From Todiramphus chloris collaris (taxonomy: Eukaryota; Chordata; Aves; Coraciiformes; Alcedinidae): a stretch of 64,000 nt of DNA. Position 1 is the first letter of the stretch. Each line of letters starts with the position of its first letter. The notes under the pieces were generated by a model. That model worked only from the letters and a program-made list of their open reading frames with translations. It had not been told where the DNA came from and made no database searches. Positions 1 through 11,117 of this stretch are shown in pieces. The DNA is taken from positions 9,975,163 through 10,039,162 of the forward strand of contig JANVCC010000077.1 of NCBI GenBank assembly GCA_025345505.1, in the 5' to 3' direction. A program made the position numbers and the translations under genes.

Positions 1-860
1 CTTCAACCAGAGCAGGTAGCCAGAATCTGTAGGGAGTTTATGGATGGACATTCAGGGTGTGCTGAGTGCCTGTGCTGTGACCTGCACTGCTGCTGCTCTC
101 ACCTGCTCCTCTGCTCACCCAGTTTTACTGCCACATGCAGATGAGCACTAAAATGGGAAGGCAAGGAAGAAAAATGGGTTGATTACTGTGAAGTTGCACT
201 TAAATGCACTGTTGCATTTCTTTGGATCAAAGATGGTCATTGAAAGGAAAAATCTAAGTTTCAGGCCAAGTTTAAGGTTGTTAACCCTTCATTTATGTGA
301 GCTTAACAGCAGGAAAGGTCTTGCATTGTAGAAAAAGACATAACAAATATTTGAAAGTATTTTAATTATCCATCACTCATCTGAGTGTACACATCTGAGT
401 CCTCTAGAGCCCAGTTTTTTTGCTGACATCTGCCTTTGCTATTCCCTGAACTGAAACTGTTCCCATGTCACCACAACAGTTTCCAGGATCACTTTAGGGC
501 TGCTGGCATCACATACTAAAAATGTTCATTTAGAGAATTTAGGGACCCTCTCATCCACCATCCCTGCACAGTGACACAGTAACTTGGAGTTTAAAACTGT
601 CTGTCTTGAATGAAAAAACATAAATACAGGAAAGAGCCTGAAGGTAGGCTGTCAGCTTTTGCCTACTAATAAAACAGCAGATTACTGAGTGGTGGTGCAG
701 GAGCAAGAAGCCAAACTGGGGGCAATGGGAATTAATCACCTCTTTTAATCCAGATTCCTTCCCGCTGCTGGAGAGGAGCTGCCCCTCACAGGGCCAGGAA
801 GGGGAAATTCAGCACCCTGGGACAGAGCAATAAATTTGGGTAGGAAAGAGAGGATTTATT
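1..860. other. Unique non-coding sequence, no gene seen
   Basis: This stretch has no recognisable repeat and no convincing coding region. The longest open frame is a 62-codon minus-strand frame at 551-739 with no recognisable family. I see nothing further in it. Confidence 0.6.
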
Positions 861-1005
861 CACAGAATCGTAGAACAGCAGGTTGGAAGGCACCTTGAGG
901 ATCATCTGGTCCAACTTGTCTTGGGAAAAGCATGGTCTAGATAACATGACCCATCATCCTGTCCAGAATTAGTCACACACAGAATTAGTAAAAGTTTCCA
1001 AGGAT
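861..1005 (-). mobile_element. CR1 LINE fragment, 3' end, minus strand
   Basis: Read on the minus strand, this ends in the CR1-type terminal octamer (plus strand CACAGAATCGTAG at 861). On the plus strand it shows the hallmark GGTTGGAAGG (881) and ATCATCTGGTCCAAC (901). The following block, with AAAAGCATGGTCTAGA near 927 and CATCCTGTCCAG at 955, matches the CR1 3' untranslated region of a subfamily that differs from the other copies here. Similarity is clear to about 966 and fades by about 1005. The copy is 5'-truncated, as is usual for CR1, and carries no coding capacity. Confidence 0.85.
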
Positions 1006-1429
1006 GGCACTGTCTAGCAGCCAGAAAAAGTGGGTTATTTCCTCACATCTGCTGGAGGCTGGGTGAAGGGCTTCCTCTGGGCTCAGCCTCACTTATCCCT
1101 GTCCTCAGGCACAAACCCACACCATCATCACCTATGGTCTTGATGGTTCAGGAGCTTCTCTGTCTCTTTCTTAGCTGCTCTATCTCTCCCTGACTGGTGC
1201 AGAAGCCCTACCCTGGCCAGGTGTGTACATCTTCATAACAATAGCAACAAACAGTCATCCACCCTGTACATTTGTAAGAGCTTGGCTATTGTGAGCCTCA
1301 AAACATGTCTGGTGATAAGAGCTGGAAAGACCTGCATGGAGGGGAGAAGTGTTGCTTGCTCCCTATGTCTCAGTGCCCCCCCTTTGGCTCCTTGCAGATA
1401 GGCTTTACCAAAAGGAAGAGATAAATTCT
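1006..1429. other. Unique non-coding sequence between a CR1 fragment and a probable LTR
   Basis: No repeat family or gene is recognisable here. A 66-codon minus-strand frame at 1233-1433 has no recognisable family. Part of this stretch may belong to the decayed CR1 upstream or to the LTR downstream, but I cannot place either boundary. Confidence 0.5.
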
Positions 1430-1484
1430 GCATAGGTGGGACTCTGTCTTTTCTTTAGTGATGTGCTCCTGCTGACTGCCCCAT

Positions 1485-1494
1485 GGGGGGGGGG
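1485..1494 (+). repeat. Homopolymer G10
   Basis: There are ten consecutive G residues, inside the probable LTR. Runs of ten also occur at 9500-9509 (C) and 35713-35722 (G). Confidence 0.95.
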
Positions 1495-1649
1495 ATGGAT
1501 TGCAGGCACCACACTACTTCTAGATCATGGGGCTTATGCAAATCAACGCTGCTTCCTGTGGAAATTGGGAATGCCACCCAGATATCTCATGGGTATAAAA
1601 GAACAGAAAAATATTGATTGGTGTGCATCCACCACTGAAGATCTGGACT

Positions 1650-1673
1650 GATCCAGTGAGATGTCACTGGATC
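1650..1673. repeat. Perfect 10-bp inverted repeat in probable LTR R region
   Basis: The arms GATCCAGTGA (1650-1659) and TCACTGGATC (1664-1673) are perfectly complementary around a 4-base loop, GATG. A second, outer pairing of CACCAC (1630-1635) with GTGGTG (1679-1684) can extend the structure. It lies about 50-75 bp downstream of the TATA box, so it would fall in the 5' end of an LTR transcript. Confidence 0.9.
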
Positions 1674-3317
1674 CATGGGTGGTGAGAACCTTTCCTCTTT
1701 ATCTCTCTCTTCCTCACTCTCTTACTTCTCCTGTCTTTTCCTCTTTTCTAATGACTCTTTCTTCTTTTTCCTCAAAATTTAGTCACACCATAAAATAATG
1801 ACCGATGGAAATACCACCTTTATCCATACAGCTTGTTGATTGTTTCATTAGGGAGAACTGTTTCGGGTTTGTTCCTTGGAGTCACTGTTGTGACCCTGCT
1901 GGCCCAGCCACCCTGCCATGCAGGGACAGCCTCTCTTGGGGGGGTCACAAAGATTCAACTCCTTCATCCACTCAGTGGGATGAGACAGCATTGGAACTCC
2001 CTTTATCCCTCATGTGCCCAACAACCCCTCGGATTCATCTTTAGGAACCCTACTGAGTTTCTGCTCAGCTAATGTTTGTTTGCACTTAACGGTGTTTGCA
2101 TTTTCTGTGGAGCAAGATTTAAGTTGGAGCAGTTGTAACATTTACAGGACTTTCAGCCCTGCTGTGTGGGATAAAATGAACAATTAGCATTTGGAGCACT
2201 TTGCAATAGAAGGGCTAAATTATATCTTATGTCTACATCTGTGCAAATAAAGGAAAAGAAAAAAAATAAAGCCAGATGAAGCTAGTCCCTAAGCTCTCAG
2301 ATGAGAAGACAAATTAGAAGGTGACAACATCTGTAGTAACTGCCCAGGAACACAACCCTAGCAAATATTGTGTGATTAGAAATCAATCTCTTTCACTGAT
2401 GACAAACACAGGCTAACTGAAATCAGCTGCCACTTGCCTTTGGGCAGTCCCCTGCACTCTCTGTCATCACCGATTAGCTGACCTTGGCACGGTCCCTGCC
2501 CTCAGAGCTGGATGCAGATCAGTTTTACTGGATGCTGATGAGAGCTTGGAGTGTCCTTTCCATCCCTATTGAGCCTGAGGGCTCCACATGTTGGAAGTGC
2601 ACGTGCTGCTGTGTTTTGATGTCCTGCAAGGCGATGGGGGGAGAGGAAGGAACTGGAAATGAGGAAGCAAATGCCTGGTTTATGAGAATTTCCTGAGAGT
2701 CTGGTTACAACCACCTCTCTGTCCATTTTGTAAGTCAGTGCTACGCAACACATATCAAGAAGACGGAGCCTTCAGTTGTCTGCAGAAGTGTGATACCAAT
2801 GGCTCTGGCACTTGTCTATTTTTGGACATAAAGCTGATTTTTTCTTCAAGTTCTGTCACAGACAGATTTTGTCTGCGCGGTGAAATCCACTCTCCATCAG
2901 ATGGCATTTTGCTCTGAGCAGGCATACGTTTTTATAGCTGGCATTTTCCTTCTCTGAGAAAGGGGAGCAAAACCATCCCCACTGAACGGCAGCAGAATGC
3001 TCTGGGGGAGCTGAAGATCACCCCGAGGCATTATCTGCTCCCTGGCGATGCCATGACAAGAAAGCATGTGAGGAAAAGCATCTCTTCAGTCACATTTCCT
3101 AATCTGGAGGGACAGGTGGGTGTGGAAAGTAATGACAGCTTGTAATAGCATTGGCTGGCCATCTGGCAGGAAGTTTATTTGCACTGTAAAATATATTGAG
3201 TTTAATACTGAGTTCAGAAAAAAAATTGTGCTGTCTGAAAAGTCAGTCAGGAAAATAGACTTCCAGGAGGAGAGAGCATTCCTTCTGTCCCAAAAACATT
3301 TGTAAGCACAGATGCAC

Positions 3318-3342
3318 TGTGTATGTGTGTGTGTGTATATAT
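3318..3342 (+). repeat. Short (TG)n/(TA)n microsatellite
   Basis: This is an imperfect alternating purine-pyrimidine run (TGTGTATGTGTGTG..., then TATATAT). It is followed by further alternating patches to about 3375. Frames read across it give spurious Thr-His repeats on the minus strand. Confidence 0.85.
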
Positions 3343-4252
3343 TTGCATGCACCCATGTGCACACAGATACATGTAAATTCTTTATAAAATGAAGAGTATG
3401 CTTGTTCTCATGTTGGGTTTTAGTGGGTTAAAGAGACAATGACAGAATAATAGGAAAGGTTTGAAATGTGTCCTTTTTACACACTGAACAGATTAAGACA
3501 TCTGAGAGGGAACTTAATCACCAGTCGTAAAAGATCACTTGCAAAATCAAATATTCAAAGTTTCAGAAAAGGGTGGGTGGCACAACTGTACCTGTGGTAT
3601 AGCCACACAACGTTGGTCCACGTGCAACTTTGAACATCAGTTTACTTTGAAGGCTGAGCTGCAGGAGGGCTCGATCTTTCATCACTGCTTATCTGTTCAG
3701 GTCTCACGTGAACGTGCAGCTATGTCATTTCTAGCTCAAAGCTAGAATTAACTGCTTTCAGGAGGCTTCATGGAGCTGCTTTCATTTGGAAGTAAAATAT
3801 CCAGTGTATTATGACCCTAGGATTTGTTGTGCAAAGCAACACCCCAAGGCTTGCCATCTCTCTCATTGTGTGTCATGATGCAAGCTTGGAGACAGGACTG
3901 AAAATCAATTTCTAGTGTACCAGATAGAGGATAGGCCAGTGAGAAATTTAATTGCTGCATATTTAGTTGTAGTTTTGACATGATTTCTGCTTCTGGGGAG
4001 CTGCTGGGTCAAGCATGGTCACTTGGGGTAACCAGAGCACTCCAATATGGAGCAACTCCTGAGAAATTTGTAGATGCCAATCAGTAGAAATGTGTGTGTA
4101 AAATGGAGAAATTCATTGAAACAGGTTCTGGGTTAGGTGGGGCTGTGGCCACCCTGTACTCACCTCTTTTCAGCTCCAGATTAGAAACAGCATCCTTCTG
4201 GAGAGGGGGAGAGGAAGGAAATGTGTCTGTGCAAACAAAATAGCTGGGTGAA

Positions 4253-4328
4253 GTTGTTTTGTGGAATTTTTTCTTGCTGTTGTTTGTTTTTGTTTTAGTG
4301 GTTTCTTTTGTGGTTTTGGGTTTTTTTT
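4253..4328 (+). repeat. T/G-rich low-complexity tract
   Basis: A run of about 75 bp made almost entirely of T and G, ending in GGTTTTGGGTTTTTTTT. It is one of several similar tracts on the plus strand (19704, 21342, 23273, 38442). Confidence 0.85.
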
Positions 4329-6052
4329 AACTTTTCTATGTTGGGTGCCAACTGAGTTTTGTTCTTCATGCTGGGGTCTTTAATGGATCTTCGGGTTATT
4401 GAGTGTTGTGTTTAAAGTGGGATGTGGGTTTCAGTTAAAGACTGCAGAAAAAGGTGTCCATCTTTGGGCATGATTATATTTGCAACCAGCCATTCCAGTT
4501 ACTATATGACTGCTAAATATGGTCTATTCAATTCCATACCTAATAAAGAGGGAAAAAGTGGTGTTAGGGGCCAACCACAAACGAGGCATCACATTGGCTG
4601 TATTTCAAAGAAGTGATTGACAGTTGATAGTTTGGGTTCTGTTTTTGTGTTTTTAAATAGCACTCATTCCAGGTTTATGAATAACTACACAGTGACATAG
4701 GACCTCTGTGCTAATGATGGCTCTTGTGGGGATGACATCCCTCTGGAGATAGAAGAAGGTGAAGAGAGAACTGCTCTACTGTAACATTTGAACATTGACT
4801 GGTTTACAGACAGGCATTATCACATTAATCTTTTGGAGATCAATAACCACAAACCAGTGCACTTCCAGGATTTAACAACATCTAGAGGATGTGCCTTGGT
4901 TTGAAAAAGGCTAACGGATGACAAGTGGACCTACCGGAGGCAGCAGAATGAGCAGCAGCTGCCTCTGGCTCATCCTTGCTTCTGGCTCCATTACAAAGTG
5001 ATGGGTGTGACAATTGCACTATTGATGGCTCAGTAAACTGCTGCTGCTTCAGCTTTCCTGAAATGTCTATGGCACAAAATAATTGGGTTTTTTTTTTTTT
5101 CCTACTGGTGGTTGTAACTTAATTGTTTGTTCCTAAAATTGCTAAGAGTCTAGCCATCTGATTTTTATAACTGCTGCCTAATAGCATAGAAAGCTGCTGG
5201 TGGACTTCTAATAGAAACTATTCTATCTGCAGTAGTAGTTTTGATAGCAGAAGTTTGAGAGAGTTTGTTTCTATATTTGGTTCAAGTTAATTGCATAATT
5301 GCTCTTACAATTGCAGGCAGTACTAAAGCCATTTCTACTTTTACAGAGTTCAAATTGGAATTTAAAGGATAGTTTTATTTTCAGTACACAAGTGGTAGAA
5401 AATGAATTACAAAATGGTAAATTAAACTTCTTCCTTCTTGGAAAGAAGATGCTCTGTATGGAATATTTTAGCCACACAGATCAGTCTTAATCTAGAAGCT
5501 TGATCAGAACCTCTCGGGTAGCAGTTGCGTCCACAAAGATTAAGCATTCAAAAATAAAACACCCCGAAGATTAAGATGAGTGCTCAGGTTTCTTAGTTGT
5601 TTATATTTACAGTAATATGAATAAACATTGCAAAGCTAGCTTCTAACTGTCAAAATTTTATCGTTTGAGAGAAGAAATCCTCAGCTGAAGAACACAGTCA
5701 TACCACGCTTTCCCTACACACTGCAGAACATTTGTCATAATGGCTGAAATAAAACACAAACTTAAGCTCGACAGGAACCCTGGATGTTGATTTGACATTA
5801 GCTTGAGGTACTGACTGCCTCGAGAAATATAAAGTACATACATGAAATCACTTATGCTTGATTGCATCCTTATTTTCTTTTTTTCTCCTTAAAAGAGAAG
5901 ACAGGATTGAACACCCTGACATCATTTACACTTTTCACATATTTACAGTTCTGATATTAGACACATTGATTTCTAATTGTAACTTTAAACTATTCAAAAC
6001 ATCTATTACCTCAAAATCTTTTTGAACTGTTAAAATGTAAAATGTCTCAATG

Positions 6053-6099
6053 AAAAAAAAAGGAAAAAAAAAAGGGGGGGGTGTGAAGGGGTGTGTGTG
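6053..6099 (+). repeat. Purine tract A9-GG-A10-G8 followed by GT repeat
   Basis: A pure purine run covers 6053-6081 and ends in eight G residues. It continues as TGTGAAGGGGTGTGTGTG. It is simple sequence with no gene signal. Confidence 0.9.
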
Positions 6100-7940
6100 A
6101 CTATGGTAGCTTCCCTACTGTTATTACTTGGAAATTTCATCTGCATAGTTGTTCCACTGTGACTTCAGCAGATGGAGTAATAGGCAAGCTTTAAACACTG
6201 ATTATGAATTCCTGCACAAGAGCTTTTTGTCTGTTTTGTCAATTCAGAGTCCTTTCATAACTGTTCCTCAGAAGGCTCTTATGCTAAGATTACCCAACAG
6301 GCTAACAAAACTGGCTGGCCACCATATGCCACACTGGTGGCAGAGAGTAGTCCTCACGTTCCCATTGGAAGCAGAGCTGCAGCAAGAGCTGTTGCTGACC
6401 CAGTTCTTGGGGGCAGATGCTCGAGGATATAAAGACAATGTTAATTTAGCTTGTGGGAAGCACCCATATTCCTTAATTCAGGGTTCCTATATCTCAATGA
6501 GAAAATCTATTAGCAAAAAAAATTACATCATTTGTGGAGATTTTAAGCAAATTTTGTCTGTAATTGCTAGGAACTAAAGCAACTTTTTGTTTCCAATTGT
6601 AGTACTTTGAAAGCATCCTATGCTGCGTGATAGTTTCCTTTATCCAGATGTAAGAGGATAGCAAAAAACCTCTCTATTTGATCTCATTTGAATAAAAGCC
6701 AGCAGGTGACCACTCTAAATGCAGAAAAATCACTTATGAATTCAATATTTATAATAAAGCTGCTCTCAATGTGTTCAGACCACAATGAGCATCCAAGCTG
6801 CTTAATAGTAGAGACTATTTTCAAGATATTTGTTAATCATTTAAAACATAAATCTGATGTTCATCCTTTTCTATTTTTTATTCTAGTAATGCAGAACTAT
6901 ACTAGAATCCAGGTTTTTGCTCATTTACACTGCAAGAACAGAAGAGATTGAGTAAAAACATTCATCAAGTTGTGATATTTATGGCACAGGACCTCATAAA
7001 GTCAACCTTAAAGTGTCTTGTTGGTGTTAGATACGATAAAGATTTGGCTTTTGTAATTTCACAATATATCCCTTAGCCCTTTACAGGTTTGTTTTTACTG
7101 AATTCTTGCCACATTTCATTTCTTTTTTGAAAACATTTTCTTATAGACTCAACCGAAATGCCTTTATAGTCTGCATGCTGGGAACATCCATATTTCAGCT
7201 CTCTTTGATGAGCTTCTCTATATTTAATTTGTGTGCTTTTCATATTCAATGCACTAATTGGCTTTTCACAGTCTGACTTTTCAGCTCTTCATGCTAGATC
7301 TTATTGTATTAAACACGTTTTCACCCTTGTTTCCTTTCCCGTTCTCCAGCTTAGTATTTTCCTTTTTATTAGTTCTGTGCCACCCTCTTCCCTGCCAGCA
7401 CTGTGTATACATGTAGATCAAAACTGCTGCAAATTAGCATCTTGCCCAACTCTTTTCCTATGAGAGCTTATTCAAAGACTAATTGGCCAAGCCTTTTAGC
7501 TTATTTAAGTTCTGCTATGTGGGCTCCTCTGCAGATGTGCAGATTTACAGCACCTCTCAGCCTGGCACTCCGACTGCAGCTGTGGGCTAGAATCTGCAGT
7601 TTGGACAGTAAGTGTGGAATCATCCATCACTTACCTTATAGACCATCAGCAGTGCTTGCTCACATATATCACCTGTCACAGGAGGAATAGTTTGCATCTG
7701 AAAGAAGTCAGTGGCTGGACTACAAGTAGGTTACTCAGAGTATTGGATGTGTTTTTCTCCGTCAGGGAGAGCTTTTGTGTCTGTAATGCTGTTAACTTTG
7801 CAGCACGTTCATTTAAGCTGCCAGGATCATTAAGCCTTTTCTGCATAAAGGCAGATCCCTTTCCTGGACATTCGTTAGTAATAATTAATGAAAGGCTTTC
7901 TTGTTGCCCATATTTATTGAGCAAATTCTCAGTAAAAAAC

Positions 7941-8126
7941 CTGTGATGAGACACTGGAGCCTGTTGCCCAGAGAAGCTGTGGATGTCCCCTCCCTGGAAG
8001 TGTTTAGGGCCAGATGGGATGGGGCTTTGAGCAAGCTGACCTAATAGATGTCCCTGCCTGTGGTGAGGAATTGGAACTAGATGATCTCTCAGGTGCCTTC
8101 CAACCCAAACTGTTCCATGGTTCTGT
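7941..8126 (+). mobile_element. CR1 LINE fragment, 3' end, plus strand
   Basis: CR1 3' sequence runs in order: CTGTTGCCCAGAGAAGCTGT (7961), CCCTGGAAGTGTTTAGGGCC (7992), GATGGGGCTTTGAGCAAGCT (about 8018), then AACTAGATGATCTC (8077) and CCTTCCAACCCAAAC (8096). It ends in a degenerate terminal octamer at about 8126. It is 5'-truncated and non-coding. Open frames that cross it (minus 7676-8170, plus 8014-8322) are artefacts of the repeat. Confidence 0.95.
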
Positions 8127-9130
8127 AGATCAGCACTGCTTGAATTCTGCACATCCTCTGGGTTACACAACTGAGCACTGTCAGTGGAGCTGCTCGTTTA
8201 GCTCTGACTGGTTCCAGATGGTGCAGACTCCAGCCTGCTATTTCAGCAGGGCTAATGGCATTAAAGAGCAAAAAACTTTCTGCACCGAGGTAAACAGGGA
8301 TGACAGGCTGAATAATATGTAGCTTTTAAGGTTACCTTTTAGATGGTTCAGCTGACAGAAATTTTACCCTGTTTGTCTCAAGTCAGAATCTTTTCCACCG
8401 AAATTAAAATAGCTGTTGATTTATGCAATCAAGGTGAAAGTCGAAGCAAGTTACATTGTCTTATAAGGTAGTGACTTTAAAATATCTAACATAAATGCAA
8501 CTGCTTGCTTAAAATAGACAAAATATGATCAGTTCAACAACAACAACATCCTTTTAATGTAACCATCAGTATGCAAGTGCACAGCCAGCTGTGCTTTTCT
8601 ACAGCATCTTCCATTTGTTCAAATGCAGTATGAGACAGCAAACACTTTTAGGAAGGTTTTTCCACTACATTTGTTTTGTTGTAGATTCTCAGAAACCTTT
8701 ACACCTTGCACTCTTTAATACTTTATTCAATACTGGAAGCAAAATGGTCTGAATGACAACTTTAAGCACCTGAGAGGTTGTGAAACTTGTCTTTAATACT
8801 GCCTGACTTGGGTTTGGCCAGGCACTGTGCCCCAGTCAAGAAAACACTCTACTCAACATATCTTTGTCTGAAAGTATCGTAGTTTACAAAGGTGTGCCAG
8901 TGAAACATGTGTGTGCTGAACTTACCATCAAATGATTGAACCCAAATATGTGCACATAATGGCCTGAATTTTCATTTCAATAACCAGAAAATATTCATTG
9001 TGTAAAGATGAATTCTAGAAAAAGCTCTTGGGTTCCTTACACATAAGTGAATATGTCACTTAGTCTTCTAAGTATGGCTTTCAAACTGAAGTAGTCCTTA
9101 CAAACTTTCTGGATGGCAAGACTGGTGGCC

Positions 9131-9190
9131 CCTTCCCTTCCCTTCCCTTCCCTTCCCTTCCCTTCCCTTCCCTTCCCTTCCCTTCCCTTC
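9131..9190 (+). repeat. Pure (CCTTC)12 microsatellite
   Basis: Twelve uninterrupted copies of CCTTC, bordered by extra C residues upstream and a T7 run downstream. It is a perfect polypyrimidine:polypurine tract of at least 60 bp, so it is probably polymorphic in length and could form a triplex (H-DNA) structure. Confidence 0.98.
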
Positions 9191-9499
9191 TTTTTTTAAT
9201 ATGTTATTCTAATGAATTTTGTATTGAAAAATTATTTTTTTCCCAAAAATATTTCAGAGTAATTGTACTTTTTTTTTCTTCTGTTGTGAACTGTTTTTTC
9301 TTCTTCTTTTGTTGTGCAACAAACTTGATAAAACTTATTTCTAAACAAGGCAAAAATTATAAAGCTACTTCAGTGAAAAGTTTGGCTTACAAAGTAATTT
9401 TCTGTTCCAAGAAGTAGAAAATGGGACCTACTTTGATTCTGTGAAATACAAAGGCACAGCCTACTGTAAGACTTCAGCTTTTTTATTGTTTCTCTTTCT

Positions 9500-9509
9500 C
9501 CCCCCCCCC
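9500..9509 (+). repeat. Homopolymer C10
   Basis: Ten consecutive C residues follow a T/C-rich stretch. A second short C run (TCCCC) follows directly. Confidence 0.95.
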
Positions 9510-11095
9510 ATCCCCAACTGCAGAGAAGTGCTCAAAAAGTTATAATGAACCTTGCACCTCTGAACAATTTCAACCAAATGTCATTTACTTCAGGACAGGC
9601 TCTGCCCTCGCCTCTTGGTGAGCGTGCTGGAGGCTTTCAGTGAAATTGCTCCTAATGATTTCAATGGGAAAGGCTAACAGCTGATAGCACAACAAAAGAA
9701 ACTGAAACCTAAACAGCACCTTTGTTCTAAGTTTTTTATTCGAGAAAGCGCTATGCCATTTTATGCTTGCTTCGTTTTTTAACAGACTGGTTTGTGTGGC
9801 TGTCAAAACCAAATTAAAGGAGCAGTCTGTCTGCCATGCCAAATACATTCATTCTTCTGAAACTACTTTTCCACTAATGATGTTATTCTTTCTCTTCTTT
9901 TTTTTATTTTTAGGAAATGGGTGCTTTAAAAGGCAATGATGTGTGTACTTATTACTTTAAGCAATAGTGCCTCTTATTCATAGGTAAAAACAGAGAACAG
10001 AAATAGAATTTCATGAAGTTACTGCTGCCTTGGTGCAGCACAGTCACCCTTCATGTTGTGGCAGCACTCTAGCACTTTCTTTCCCACATTAAAACCTGGT
10101 ATTTCTGATAGGGAAGCATAAATGGTATAGTAAATTTAATAAATTAATTCAAACATGTGGAAACAGTAAATATAAGGAACGTGACCATTCACATAAGAAT
10201 ATCTTTTAATCTAGAAATCAAAAGCCCAATCACAGTAATACAAAAAGTAGGCAATCTCAGAGACAGAAGACATTCCCCATTCAAACCTGGCGTTCTGGTG
10301 CTGAGCTTGTGTGCCAGCCCTGCTGGGAAGGTGAATGCTGGCAATCAGTAATTAGCCCCAATTCCCAGCAGCTGATTGAAAAGTCTTTTAGGAAAGCAGA
10401 GAGGTTGCTGCTTGCCTGGAAAGAGGAGGAAGGTCTAAAGTCCTTGGTGTGAAAGAGGTTAGTGTCGTTCTTACCTGGTAATATTTTCAATTTCGTGGAG
10501 CTGGTATACTTTCTGAAGTGCTCCTTGGAAGTTGGTGTGGCATTTGTTGCTTTGCTGATGTGTGTGTGCCCGCGTTCCTTGCTGGAGGGGTCACTGCATT
10601 TCTCTGGCTGCTGCTGCCCAGTCTCCAGGAGAGGCTGGGTGCAGTTTGGTGGCCTGGGCAATGCAGGGACTGGGTTGTAGCACTGTAGTTTGGCTTTAGA
10701 CTCTCCAAAATAAATCATACATAAATATTTTACAATTAAATTTGCTACTGTTTTGGGAAAAAGAGGGAACAATTCTACAGTTCTCAATGTTGGGTTGCCA
10801 CTGGGCTCTTTCTTGTGTGTAAAGAGAGGTGGGGCTGGACCCACAGTTAAATGCAGGGGTATTTTTATCCTCTATGGGTTTTGCTCTGCTATTGTATTCA
10901 CCATCTCGTTGCCTTTCCCTTACCATGGTGAACCAAGCTGGTTTAGAAAATGTGGTCTTGCCACTAGTTTCTCTTTGCAAAGTAGTAAATACATAAAAAC
11001 CAGGGTAAGAAACTATTCGTGGCCAGGGTGATAAACCAGGGAGAGTGACTGGTTTCCAGTTCACTCCCCTGACTGGTATGGCACTGTATGCCTTA

Positions 11096-11117
11096 CTTGC
11101 CTTGCCTTGCCTTGCAC
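11096..11117 (+). repeat. Short (CCTTG)n repeat
   Basis: About four copies of a CCTTG unit (TTGCCTTGCCTTGCC...) with a degenerate fifth copy. The unit differs by one base from the CCTTC microsatellite at 9131. Confidence 0.8.

Larger units (their letters stand above)
1430..1830 (+). mobile_element. Probable endogenous retrovirus solo LTR (core)
   Basis: The order of signals is LTR-like. A TATA box (GGGTATAAAAG, TATAAAA at 1594-1600) is followed by a hairpin-forming segment (1630-1684), a CT-rich stretch of about 85 bp (1689-1775), and an ATAAAA-type polyadenylation signal at 1790-1795. The spacing of about 200 bp between TATA and poly(A) signal suits a U3-R arrangement. The block around 1640-1690, with its GGATCC-containing hairpin and GGTGGTGAGAACC, resembles avian ERV LTRs as I remember them. 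I cannot define the TG...CA ends or a target-site duplication. LTR-derived sequence may continue to about 2100. I see no internal retroviral gene beside it, so if real it is solo or badly decayed. Confidence 0.4.
2131..7940. other. Long unique AT-rich stretch without recognisable genes
   Basis: Apart from simple repeats (listed separately at 3318, 4253 and 6053), I recognise no repeat family here. The longest open frame is 142 codons on the plus strand (6149-6577). It shows no domain and no flanking splice-site pattern that I find convincing. An intron or intergenic region is the simplest reading. Confidence 0.6.

Noticed and set aside
6149-6577. 142-codon open frame, plus strand
   Set aside because: No family recognised, no consistent codon preference and no clear exon boundaries.
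7676-8170. 164-codon open frame, minus strand
   Set aside because: It runs across the CR1 tail at 7941-8126 in antisense, so it is not a gene.
10281-10844. 187-codon open frame, minus strand, the longest in the window
   Set aside because: It has no recognisable domain and no convincing splice or start context. Other frames of up to 122 codons overlap it on both strands, which fits a locally stop-poor stretch. Length is within chance for 64 kb.
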